Positions 13,931 to 22,201 of a DNA stretch of 35,413 nt are shown here, one piece after another; the stretch's first letter is position 1, and every line of letters begins with the position of its first letter. The DNA is taken from assembly GCA_028692975.1 (NCBI GenBank), contig JAQUWF010000026.1, forward strand, positions 1 to 35,413, read 5' to 3'. Source of the DNA: Lachnospiraceae bacterium (GTDB taxonomy: Bacteria > Bacillota > Clostridia > Lachnospirales > Lachnospiraceae). A program made the position numbers and the translations under genes. A model generated the notes under the pieces. That model saw nothing but the letters and a program-made list of their open reading frames with translations. It was not told where the DNA came from and did no database searches.

Positions 13931-16900
13931 TTATAGATCTCTGTAATTTTGTATCGTACACAAAATCCAACGTTTATCCTGCCCAAGATACTGGTAGTCA
14001 ATCTTTCGCAGGCATATGCCCTCAGGCGTTCTGGCATGATACATTACACGATGCAGTGGAGACTCCTCCAGCACTTTGTGTATGCATTCCATGCTGGTCT
14101 CATGTCGTGTCCGTTCCAGTTCTTCCGAAACACACACTTCCTGCAGATGTGCCGCAACGCCTGCTGACGGGCTTTTTAATTCCCGCTGCTTCTGCAGTAC
14201 CGTATCAAGCTGTAAACCCTGCAGTACCTTCGGTTCTCCCGTCTGGGCGTTTATCATAAAAATCACGTCAAATTCCGTTTTGATCAATGCATCCAGCACC
14301 TGCTGCAGTTTCTTCTCCTCATCCACATTCCAGAAGGTAAAAAATGCAATCAACTCACCGGATGACGGCTTTCGCATGAGTTTCAGCCGCATGTCCAGCC
14401 AGCAGGTATCTTTGCCATCATTTATGATTGTCTCGTATTCAAATTTATTTTCCGTGATACCGTTGGCATAGTCTCTCTTCAGCTGACTCGGACAGAATTT
14501 TTCATAACACTGTTCTGCCATCTGGGCATTGGGAATCACCGCTTCACATATCCTCCGGAAATTTTCATCCGTGAAAACTTCTCCCATAGGATTTTTGATT
14601 ATATGAAGCGTAGAATGACTTTCTTCCACCACGCCGGTGGTCAGATTGAGCCTGTGGGAAGATACCAGGCTGCTGGTCAGTGTATTCAGATAAGCCGTTT
14701 CCTCCGCATACCTTTGTTCCGCTATGCGTTGTTCCGTAATATCATGGGAAGTGCCAATGGCTTTTACGGGATTGCCGTTTTTGTCCCAACGGATCACCGT
14801 ATGCATCACCCGCTGCCAGCTGTGCTTTTTGTCAGAAGGCTTTACGATCTCCACATCCAGTACCGTAGAATTGACTCCGGAACGCATATTATCCAGCATA
14901 TCAGACACGGCAGTATTGTATTTTTCATCCATAATATGCAAATCAAACCAGGACTGCGGCGCATTGCACAGTATTTGTGGAACGCCCAGATTGTCCTCCT
15001 CCTGGCTGCTGAAAGCAATTTTATTGTGCTTCAGATCATAGATCCAGCTGTGCATGCCATTATGCTGCAGAGCCGCAGCCAGCATATCCCGCTGTTCCGC
15101 CACCTGCTGCTGCAATACCCGCTGCTCGGTCACATCCATGATCACCACATAATACTCTCCTCCCGTCTTCGTGGAATGGTAATAGCCCGCATCGTACACC
15201 GAACAGAGCATACCGTCTTTCTTCTCGATACGGTATTCACAGGTGTCATAGACACCAACTTTTATCTGTGCGCGGATTGCTTCTATCACCCGGGCGCGAT
15301 CCTCCTTCCACACCATCTCAGAGAATTTGTTGTGGAATTTATCCAGAAACTCTTTTCTGGTATATCCCAGCATATGCAGCATATTTTTGCTGACGAAATT
15401 GAACTGTTCCGTCACCGCATCATAGCGCAGCACACCACCCGGAAGAAGATCCAGCAGCAGCCTGCGGTCCTCAGACAGTTTGCCCATCTCCTTAAGGAGC
15501 ATGGCCCGTCTCGTATTATCCTGTACATATTGGATCCTCGCAGCCCGGCTGCCCCATTTGATACGTTTGCCCTTGATAATGTAATACGCATCCGTGCCAT
15601 CCGGCTGTACCTCATGCTCACAGTATTCACGGGTCAGTTCTTCCAGATGAATACAGTGCGCACAGGGCGTGCTGCGGTTCCAGATAGCCTCATAGCAGGG
15701 TCTTCCCATGCAGTCTTTCCTTTCCTTCCCCGTCATGGCACGCGCTTTTTCGTTCATATAATATAATTCGTAATTCTCGATATCACAGACAAAGACCGCA
15801 TCGCTGGATTCGTCCAGCAGCCAGTCCATATTGCGGTATAAAAGCTGTTCCGGCAGCTCCGCAGCTCCGCCAAATACCTGAAACTGCTTCTTGCCCAGCC
15901 GTTTGGCCGTCAACAGGGCTATATCTGCATTGTGGTATAATTCCTGGTAACTATCCCCATGCTCCGGTGCTATACTGGCACCGAGGGAACAGGTGATATC
16001 CATATCCTGGATTTTAAACTGCAGTTTGCGACACAATGTCTCCAGCCGTCTGGTAATCTGCAGTACGTCCGTGTCCATTTTCAGGAATACGGCGAATTCG
16101 TCACCACCCATACGGCATACCAGATCATCTTCCCGGAAATGCTGCTGTAGGATATCTGCCACGGTCTGGATCGCATCATCCCCGCATCCATGACCGAAGG
16201 TATCATTGACCATTTTAAAGTTATCAATATCCAGCATAATAAACACAGACCCTTTGTCCTGGCTCTGCTCCAAATAGTCCCGCACCTGAGTTTCCAGCTC
16301 CATGCGGTTATAGAGGCCGGTCAACTGATCCCTTTTTACTTCCTGAGCCAGTTTCCGCATTTTCTTGATCATCTTTTTCTCACGGTCTATGGTCTGGATA
16401 GCATTTCTTGCCGTCACATTCTGTACACGGTGAATGGCAATATCAATATTGTAGGGTTTGGACAGGAAATCACTGGCCCCCAGTTCAAAGGCCCTGGCCT
16501 CGCTGGACTCTCCCGCCTGGGAAGTCACGATAACCGGTATATTTCGATAAGCTTCGTCCTTACGCAGCCTTTCCAACACCTGGAAGCCATCCATAACCGG
16601 CATGATCAGATCCAGCATAATGATGGTAATGGATTCGTAATGCTTCTTGATATATTCGTAGGCAATCTCCCCATTATCCGCCTCCACGATGGTATATGCA
16701 TCCTGGAAATATTCTGCCAAAATAGATCGATTCATTTCGATATCATCCACAATGAGCATGGTGTTCTCGCCGCTGCCTTCCCGCTCAATGATCGTTCCCA
16801 CGCTCCAGTCCCGGTCCTGCACCTTGATAGGCTCCGCCAGATCCGAATCAAAGACAAGGGCCTCGAATTCCGGATGGGGCATGGGCTTTGCAAAGTAATA

Positions 16901-18502
16901 GCCCTGCACATAATTACAGTCCATGTTCCGCAGCAGTTCCACCTGCTGCCTGGTCTCTACGCCTTCCGCAACCACCAGAAGATTCATCCACTTCGCAAGA
17001 CTGATGATAAAGCTTAAGATATTCCGGCTGCTGTTTTTCTCGGTTTCTTTCTGAATAAAACGCATGTCCAGTTTCAGGATGTCGATGGGAAGCTCAGAAA
17101 GCATATTCAAAGAGGAATAGCCACTGCCAAAATCATCCATTTCAATGGTAAATCCCACATCCTTCAACTGCCGCACCACGCCGATGACCTGATCCGCATT
17201 CTCCGTGTAGGCAGACTCGGTGATCTCCAGATGCAGCTGATTGGGCCGCAGACCGTGAGACTTCACAATATCCGAAAGGCGCTGTGGCAGATTATCCATA
17301 TAAATATCTTTTCTGGACACATTGACCGATACCGGGACATATTTATTCCCTCTGGCTATCCAGTCTGCGATAATCTCGCAGGTCTTGTTCCAGACATATT
17401 GATCCAGCTCCGTAATAAAACCGTTTTGTTCAAACAGCGGGATAAACTGACCCGGATTCATAAACCCCATAGTCGGATGTATCCAGCGGACCAATGCCTC
17501 TGCACCTGCCACGCGCTCACTGTTGAGATCGTACTTCGGCTGCATATATACATGAAACTGCCCCTCTTCCAGAGCCGTCTTCATCTCGTTGGTGATCTGC
17601 TGTTCCATGAGCAGCTTCTGCCGCACAGAATCATCGTAATACGCACAGGTGGTCCCATACTGTCCCTTGATACTCGCCGCCGCCAGGATTGCCCGGTCGC
17701 ACATCTTATTGACGGACATGCGCTGAGATTTGACCGGATACACGCCCATCTTTAATATAATGCGCATATTCAGCGGATATTTTTCCAAATCCTTCTCGAT
17801 GGTGTCCATGACATCCTTAAAATTATTCTCTCCCACACTCTTGGGTACCAGCGCAATAAAATGATCCGCATTCCGCCGGGCACAGATGCCGCCCACGCGC
17901 TGCATCTGCGCCTTCATACGTCTGGCGATATACTTTAATAACTTGTCGCCCTCTTTTTCGCCGTAGCTGTCGTTGACCAGTTTGAATTTTTCCACATCAG
18001 TGGCTACCAGCAGGTATTCCTCCTTTGGGTTCTCCCGCAGGATCGCATGGACACGATGACTGAAACCTTCCTTGTTATAAAGTCCGGTCAGTGCGTCTCT
18101 TTCAATACGGTCGATACGCATGCTGGATTCGTGAAGTTCGATAAGATTGCGCAGACGCTGACAAAGCACCGTAGCCCGGTATGGTTTGGACACAAAATCC
18201 CGCGCCCCCAACTGCAGGGCCCGCTCTTCGGTCTCGTATTTGTCTTCCTGGGATACTACGATCACCGGTATGGAAGCGATCAGCGCATTTTGTGCCTTCC
18301 GTTCCAGAACACCGTAACCATCCAGCACCGGCATGATCAGATCCAACAGCACCGCCGCTATATCATTCCCCTGTTCCTCCAGAGTCGACAGGGCTTCCTG
18401 TCCATCCGCAGCCTCTTCCACCAGGTATTCATTTTCCAGAATTTTCTTTAAAATACGCCGATTGATCACCTGATCATCCACAATTAATATTTTTTTCTTC
18501 AT
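13931..18502 (-). CDS. Multidomain c-di-GMP enzyme: REC-GGDEF-EAL-REC-GGDEF-PAS
   Basis: This 1523-residue protein has two receiver domains: 1-118 with Asp54 in LLDLIMPVLDG, and 580-690 with Asp631 in MLDLIMPVMDG. The first GGDEF domain (130-285) is degenerate, with NADHF at 211-215 replacing the signature. The EAL domain (300-545) keeps EAL (335-337), NVSR, EITES, DDFGSGYSS, LKLD, EGVET and QGYYFAKP, so phosphodiesterase activity is likely. The second GGDEF domain (715-880) has an intact GGDEF at 799-803 and an RxxD inhibition site at 790-793, so cyclase activity with product feedback is likely. Residues 890-1400 hold three or four PAS-like modules (VIMDVTEQR, GTSHDITEQR mark linkers). It lacks membrane segments. 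Both synthesis and breakdown of c-di-GMP in one phosphorylation-controlled protein is the inferred role. Confidence 0.92.
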   Translation of the reverse strand: MKKKILIVDDQVINRRILKKILENEYLVEEAADGQEALSTLEEQGNDIAAVLLDLIMPVLDGYGVLERKAQNALIASIPVIVVSQEDKYETEERALQLGARDFVSKPYRATVLCQRLRNLIELHESSMRIDRIERDALTGLYNKEGFSHRVHAILRENPKEEYLLVATDVEKFKLVNDSYGEKEGDKLLKYIARRMKAQMQRVGGICARRNADHFIALVPKSVGENNFKDVMDTIEKDLEKYPLNMRIILKMGVYPVKSQRMSVNKMCDRAILAAASIKGQYGTTCAYYDDSVRQKLLMEQQITNEMKTALEEGQFHVYMQPKYDLNSERVAGAEALVRWIHPTMGFMNPGQFIPLFEQNGFITELDQYVWNKTCEIIADWIARGNKYVPVSVNVSRKDIYMDNLPQRLSDIVKSHGLRPNQLHLEITESAYTENADQVIGVVRQLKDVGFTIEMDDFGSGYSSLNMLSELPIDILKLDMRFIQKETEKNSSRNILSFIISLAKWMNLLVVAEGVETRQQVELLRNMDCNYVQGYYFAKPMPHPEFEALVFDSDLAEPIKVQDRDWSVGTIIEREGSGENTMLIVDDIEMNRSILAEYFQDAYTIVEADNGEIAYEYIKKHYESITIIMLDLIMPVMDGFQVLERLRKDEAYRNIPVIVTSQAGESSEARAFELGASDFLSKPYNIDIAIHRVQNVTARNAIQTIDREKKMIKKMRKLAQEVKRDQLTGLYNRMELETQVRDYLEQSQDKGSVFIMLDIDNFKMVNDTFGHGCGDDAIQTVADILQQHFREDDLVCRMGGDEFAVFLKMDTDVLQITRRLETLCRKLQFKIQDMDITCSLGASIAPEHGDSYQELYHNADIALLTAKRLGKKQFQVFGGAAELPEQLLYRNMDWLLDESSDAVFVCDIENYELYYMNEKARAMTGKERKDCMGRPCYEAIWNRSTPCAHCIHLEELTREYCEHEVQPDGTDAYYIIKGKRIKWGSRAARIQYVQDNTRRAMLLKEMGKLSEDRRLLLDLLPGGVLRYDAVTEQFNFVSKNMLHMLGYTRKEFLDKFHNKFSEMVWKEDRARVIEAIRAQIKVGVYDTCEYRIEKKDGMLCSVYDAGYYHSTKTGGEYYVVIMDVTEQRVLQQQVAEQRDMLAAALQHNGMHSWIYDLKHNKIAFSSQEEDNLGVPQILCNAPQSWFDLHIMDEKYNTAVSDMLDNMRSGVNSTVLDVEIVKPSDKKHSWQRVMHTVIRWDKNGNPVKAIGTSHDITEQRIAEQRYAEETAYLNTLTSSLVSSHRLNLTTGVVEESHSTLHIIKNPMGEVFTDENFRRICEAVIPNAQMAEQCYEKFCPSQLKRDYANGITENKFEYETIINDGKDTCWLDMRLKLMRKPSSGELIAFFTFWNVDEEKKLQQVLDALIKTEFDVIFMINAQTGEPKVLQGLQLDTVLQKQRELKSPSAGVAAHLQEVCVSEELERTRHETSMECIHKVLEESPLHRVMYHARTPEGICLRKIDYQYLGQDKRWILCTIQNYRDL

Positions 18503-18596
18503 CCGCCCATTCTCTTTCTTTGAAAAGCCACTGTATATACTACAATTATACTCTCTTTCCCAGTAAATTCAAGAGATTCCGCCCTGTCACCTGCAC

Positions 18597-18626
18597 ACAA
18601 AAAGACAGGCAGATCACTCCGCCTGT
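18597..18626 (-). terminator. Intrinsic terminator of the GntR-ABC operon
   Basis: On the minus strand ACAGGC (18621-18626) and GCCTGT (18605-18610) pair around a 10-nt loop, followed by CTTTTTG. It lies about 20 bp after the permease stop. Confidence 0.8.
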
Positions 18627-18647
18627 GCTTTTACATTCTATAAGATT

Positions 18648-19334
18648 TTAATACTGCTTTTTATCCACTATGCGCATGCTGACCGCTGCGGATATCCCAA
18701 TACCTGCCAGATAAATCACAGCCACTGCTACAACAATCAGCCAGGCAGGAATGATCGCAAGCTGATTGATCAGATACTGAAGATTTCCTTCTATGTCAAT
18801 ACCCAGCCAATCACACACCTTCTTTCCCAGACCAAACACAACGAAGAACGCAATCATCACTCCCATGATTACTCCTTTTCCATTATCACTGCCGAACTTG
18901 ATCTGCAGCGGTATGAGCACCAGCATAATCATAAAGATTGCCAGTAATACACCAATACAGCCACTAATCCATTCTCCAGCCGCAAAAGGAAGCCCAGCCA
19001 CCAGCATCCGCCCCGTAGCCAAAACCACCGCCAAAATCCAGCCACTTAAGGTTCCAAGAAAACAGAACACATATTTTTCCAGAACATAGGTGTGTCTGGA
19101 TATGGGCATGGTCATGAGGAAGGAAATACTGTGATCGAATTCATCGTAGGTAATGGTGGTAAGCACGAGCATACCAAAAAGGAAGCAAAAGTATCCTATT
19201 ATAAAGTCAGAAGCCGCCGTACTCTCCCCAAAATCTGTTGACACCAGCATAATACATGCTACAAAGGCAAATATAATGTATATCTTTTTATTAAACATAG
19301 CCAGATGTGTATCTTTGATCAACAATCCCTTCAT
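18648..19334 (-). CDS. ABC-2 type transporter permease
   Basis: The 228-residue integral membrane protein has six hydrophobic segments, for example IYIIFAFVACIMLV, FCFLFGMLVLTTITYDEF and GWILAVVLA. The DEFDHSISFLMTMPISRHTYVLEKY region is typical of the ABC2_membrane_5 / YvfS-like permeases. Its ATG overlaps the stop of the ATPase gene (ATGA, 19331-19334), so the two form one exporter. Export of a peptide or membrane-active compound is usual for such GntR-linked sets, but the substrate is not visible. It is the last gene before a terminator. Confidence 0.87.
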   Translation of the reverse strand: MKGLLIKDTHLAMFNKKIYIIFAFVACIMLVSTDFGESTAASDFIIGYFCFLFGMLVLTTITYDEFDHSISFLMTMPISRHTYVLEKYVFCFLGTLSGWILAVVLATGRMLVAGLPFAAGEWISGCIGVLLAIFMIMLVLIPLQIKFGSDNGKGVIMGVMIAFFVVFGLGKKVCDWLGIDIEGNLQYLINQLAIIPAWLIVVAVAVIYLAGIGISAAVSMRIVDKKQY

Positions 19335-20179
19335 AGTGCTTCTCCTTTCTCCATAATCGTCACAAGTTCATCAATGCTTCCCTTCTCCACCACAAGATCC
19401 GGGTAATTTTCCATATAATACTCTTTCTGCCCGGTCACACATTTGTAACCGAAAGATTCCTTCCGGCGGTACAGCAAAAGGGAAGTATCCAGATGTTTAT
19501 ACTGTTCCTCGCTGACCTTCAGTATGCCGTAGGTATCCAGTATAGTATCCATATCCTCATGGAGCACGATTTCTCCCTTGTGAATCATATATATATCGTC
19601 GCAGAATCCCTCCAGATCCGTGGAAATATGCGAGCTGATCAGCACCGCCCGACCTTCTGTCTCCATATAATCCCGCAGCATATCCAGAAGTTCCTCCCGC
19701 GCCATCACGTCCAGCCCTGCCGTAGGCTCATCCAGTATAAGCAGTTTCGCTCCATAGCTGGTCGCAATGAGCAGTTTTAATTTTGCCCGCATACCGGTAG
19801 AAAAATCTTTGATGAGTTTATCCAGGGGTATCTGAAATCTTTGACACTGTTCTGTGAACCGCTCCCGGTCAAATCTCCTGTACATGCTGGCCAATATGGA
19901 GATACCCTGCTTCACATTCAGATACCCGCTGAGTGTCCCTTCCGACAGAACCACACCGATATCCTCTTTGTCTTCCAGCGTCAGTTTCCTTGCATCCTTA
20001 TCAAAGATGGTAATAGATCCGCCATCTATATTGATCAGTCCCAGAATCGCCTTAAAAGTCGTGCTCTTCCCTGCACCATTGGCCCCGATCAGCCCCGTCA
20101 CCATGTCCGTATGTACTTCCAGCGAACAATTCAAATGAAAATCATTGTAATTTTTTTCTACATGATCCAGTTTCAGCAT
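19331..20179 (-). CDS. ABC transporter ATP-binding protein
   Basis: The 282-residue ATPase has Walker A LIGANGAGKSTT (from about residue 31), Q-loop region VVLSEGTLSG, a signature DFSTGMRAKLKLL, Walker B LLILDEPTAGLD and the H-loop LISSHIS. This is the YtrB/BcrA-like subfamily that pairs with ABC-2 permeases. The start immediately follows the GntR TAA stop (20180-20182), with GGAGGATTTGTAA as ribosome site, and the stop overlaps the permease start. The operon is therefore gntR-ATPase-permease, an arrangement known for the YtrA-type regulators. Confidence 0.92.
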   Translation of the reverse strand: MLKLDHVEKNYNDFHLNCSLEVHTDMVTGLIGANGAGKSTTFKAILGLINIDGGSITIFDKDARKLTLEDKEDIGVVLSEGTLSGYLNVKQGISILASMYRRFDRERFTEQCQRFQIPLDKLIKDFSTGMRAKLKLLIATSYGAKLLILDEPTAGLDVMAREELLDMLRDYMETEGRAVLISSHISTDLEGFCDDIYMIHKGEIVLHEDMDTILDTYGILKVSEEQYKHLDTSLLLYRRKESFGYKCVTGQKEYYMENYPDLVVEKGSIDELVTIMEKGEAL

Positions 20180-20554
20180 TTACAAATCCTCCATAATCAA
20201 ACTCAGCATTTCTGTTATCTCGCCATCGGTCATCCCACAACTGCGCCCCTCACGGACCGCCTCCTCAAGCTTACTCTCCACCTTTTTCCTGCGCTCCTCC
20301 AGCATAAGTTCCGCATTGGTCGAAGCAATATAACTGCCCTTCCCATGAACCGTGATCACAAACCCTTCCTGCTCCAGCGCATCATAAGCCTTCTTCACCG
20401 TAAGGGTACTGATCCGCAAATCCTTCCCCAACTGCCGCACCGAAGGCAAAGCCGTATCCGCCTGCAGCGTCCCATTCAAAATCAACCCCTTAATCTGCCC
20501 CACAATCTGCTCATAAATAGGCTGCATGGACGAGTTATTAATAATAATCTGCAT
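20180..20554 (-). CDS. GntR-family regulator, YtrA subfamily
   Basis: From ATG 20554 the 124-residue protein has a winged helix at about residues 10-75 (PIYEQIVGQIKGLILNGTL, LPSVRQLGKDLRISTLTV, AYDALEQEGFVITVHGKG) and only a short helical tail of about 45 residues. That short tail is typical of YtrA-type GntR repressors, which control an adjacent ABC transporter. AAGGAGGAGAGTTGT precedes this ATG. A longer frame to 20605 would start inside the operator-promoter and is rejected. The palindrome at 20573-20621 is the likely operator. Confidence 0.9.
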   Translation of the reverse strand: MQIIINNSSMQPIYEQIVGQIKGLILNGTLQADTALPSVRQLGKDLRISTLTVKKAYDALEQEGFVITVHGKGSYIASTNAELMLEERRKKVESKLEEAVREGRSCGMTDGEITEMLSLIMEDL

Positions 20555-20572
20555 ACAACTCTCCTCCTTAAA

Positions 20573-20621
20573 AAACAGTATATAACAGTTGGCCACTGTT
20601 GTCAACTGTTATATACTGTTT
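20573..20621. promoter_or_regulatory. GntR operator palindrome with embedded promoter
   Basis: Perfect 19-bp arms (20573-20591 and 20603-20621) flank an 11-bp centre. On the minus strand the -35 TTGACA (20600-20605) and -10 TATACT (20577-20582), 17 bp apart, lie inside the palindrome. Repressor binding would cover the whole promoter, giving tight autoregulation of gntR and the exporter. Confidence 0.8.
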
Positions 20622-20674
20622 CAATCTTTTATCTTTTATGTTTTATCTTTTATCCCCTGCCCCATCCACAACCA

Positions 20675-20858
20675 GACACAACAGAAGGTGCCATATAACT
20701 AAGCAAAGAAATCAGCGTGCGCCCCTAGTGCAGGTGAAATCCACTGCCTACGAAGACTTGGAGACGAAGGCATTCCTGAGTCTCCTAGTCGTAGTTGGCA
20801 GTTAGTTCACCGGAACGTTGCACGCCTTTGCGTGTTATATGACACCTTCCGTTGTGTC
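20675..20858 (-). repeat. 184-nt imperfect rod-like inverted repeat (MITE-like element or structured RNA)
   Basis: No gene lies between 20622 and 20860; most of it is one long foldback. The outer 25-nt arms (20675-20699 and 20834-20858) match at 23 positions, and both mismatches become G-U pairs if the minus strand is transcribed. Inside are further stems: GCAAAG/CTTTGC, GCGTGC/GCACGC, GGTGAA/TTCACC, ACTGCC/GGCAGT and GGAGAC/GTCTCC, with internal loops and an apical AGG/CCT hairpin near 20770. It begins two bases after the ABC permease stop on the minus strand. There is no T-run, so it is not a plain terminator. No flanking duplication was seen. Confidence 0.65.
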
Positions 20859-20860
20859 GT

Positions 20861-22201
20861 TTATTTTAATCTATGTTTCATCATCTGAATCAATTTATTG
20901 ACCGAAGGAGGATTCCCCTTATAAAACGCCATCATCCGGTACACCTTCCCGGCCAGCCACACGATAACCACCGCACTGACCACCAAAATCCCCAGAGAAA
21001 TACACCCTTCCATAACACTAAGTTCCCCAAGCATCGCCTGCCCCGGAGCCACCAGCACCGCGATAAACGGCACATAGATCATCCACTGGGAAACACTGCC
21101 CGACAGTGCCCCACCAAACATAGCCACCATAAAGCTGACAATCAGTGCCATAGAAAAAAGCATACTCGTAGATCCCAGTTCCTCCTGCTTCGAAGCCAGT
21201 GAGCCGCCAAAAGAAGCCAGCGCACAATACAACAGAAAACCAGCCAGGAAAATAAGCAGGGCAAAAATAATACCAACCACATTAAACACACCCGAGAACA
21301 TGCCGATCGACTCAACAAACTTTACAAACAACATAGTCGAATCCGGATTGATCCAGTAAACTACCCGGACCCCAATGGCAATACCTGCCACCAGACACCC
21401 GACCCAGAGAAAGGTCTGTAGCACACCAGTAGTAAACAACGCCAGCACCTTACCCATGATCAGCGCGCCCGGTTTCACAGAAACCAGAAGATTATCCATA
21501 AGTTTAGAAGACTTCTCCTGAATGACATTGTTGGCGATTCCCTGTCCATAGGCCAGGATCATAAAGTACAATATCATAATCGTCAGATAAGGCAGCACAA
21601 AAGATAAGGAGGTTCGAATATTTGCAAATGGATCCACATTCTCCGTCTCCTTTGCCTGAATCTCCAGCGGGATCTCCTGCTGCACCGCCGCGATCTGTTC
21701 CGGTGTCATACCGGACTTGGCCTGCAGGATCAACGGGAAATAAGATTCCACAAAAGCCTGGTACCGCTTCCCGTCTTCCTTGGTCAGCTTCGAGTCCTCC
21801 GGCACGAGCACCTGCATATCATAATAGTTGTCCGCCTCTTTCACTTGCAGGATCAGCGCATAGCCACTGCCAGTCTGCTGATTTGCCGCATCCATATCCC
21901 CGGCAGCCACATATCGAACCTCGTCAAACACCGCGTCACCCGCAGCATTTAACACACTATAATCCACCGCATGTGCCGTGTCCAGATCCACCACCACGAC
22001 TTCCTGTACGGGTGTCTCCGTCTCTTCCTGCACTGCTGCATTGTCCTTATCACTTCCCCGTTCTATCAGACCCAGGATCACAGATGGAAGGATCAGAAGC
22101 AGCAAAGCCACGACCACCAGCGTGATGCGGAAATTTTTTCCTTTTACCTGCTGCCCGAAGGTAAAAGAGAAGACCTTATTGAACCCTTTAAACTGTCCCA
22201 T
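20861..22201 (-). CDS. ABC-2 type permease, second subunit (NatB-like)
   Basis: The 446-residue protein has one N-terminal membrane segment (about residues 25-45), a large extracytoplasmic domain (to about 190) and five or six C-terminal segments starting with TSLSFVLPYLTIMILYFMILAYGQGIANNVIQEKSSKLMDNLL. That last motif is the ABC-2 permease hallmark. It starts one base after the stop of a similar permease, with GGAGGTAAGATAG upstream. With the ATPase gene above it forms a heteromeric NatAB-like exporter. The structured inverted repeat follows directly. The substrate is unknown; sodium or peptide export are the family precedents. Confidence 0.87.
   Translation of the reverse strand: MGQFKGFNKVFSFTFGQQVKGKNFRITLVVVALLLLILPSVILGLIERGSDKDNAAVQEETETPVQEVVVVDLDTAHAVDYSVLNAAGDAVFDEVRYVAAGDMDAANQQTGSGYALILQVKEADNYYDMQVLVPEDSKLTKEDGKRYQAFVESYFPLILQAKSGMTPEQIAAVQQEIPLEIQAKETENVDPFANIRTSLSFVLPYLTIMILYFMILAYGQGIANNVIQEKSSKLMDNLLVSVKPGALIMGKVLALFTTGVLQTFLWVGCLVAGIAIGVRVVYWINPDSTMLFVKFVESIGMFSGVFNVVGIIFALLIFLAGFLLYCALASFGGSLASKQEELGSTSMLFSMALIVSFMVAMFGGALSGSVSQWMIYVPFIAVLVAPGQAMLGELSVMEGCISLGILVVSAVVIVWLAGKVYRMMAFYKGNPPSVNKLIQMMKHRLK

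Noticed and set aside
14603..15766. 387-codon plus-strand open frame inside the c-di-GMP gene
   Set aside because: It is antisense to the PAS region, rich in His, Arg and Ile, has no ribosome binding site and no domain; it is a shadow of the opposite coding frame.
16190..17017. 275-codon plus-strand open frame
   Set aside because: It is antisense to the REC2-GGDEF2 region whose motifs are fully conserved on the minus strand.
20555..20605. Longer GntR N-terminus
   Set aside because: It would place the start inside the promoter -35 and the operator palindrome; the ATG at 20554 has AAGGAGGAG.
20675..20858. Terminator for the NatAB-like operon
   Set aside because: The structure is far longer than an intrinsic terminator and no T-run follows it on the minus strand.
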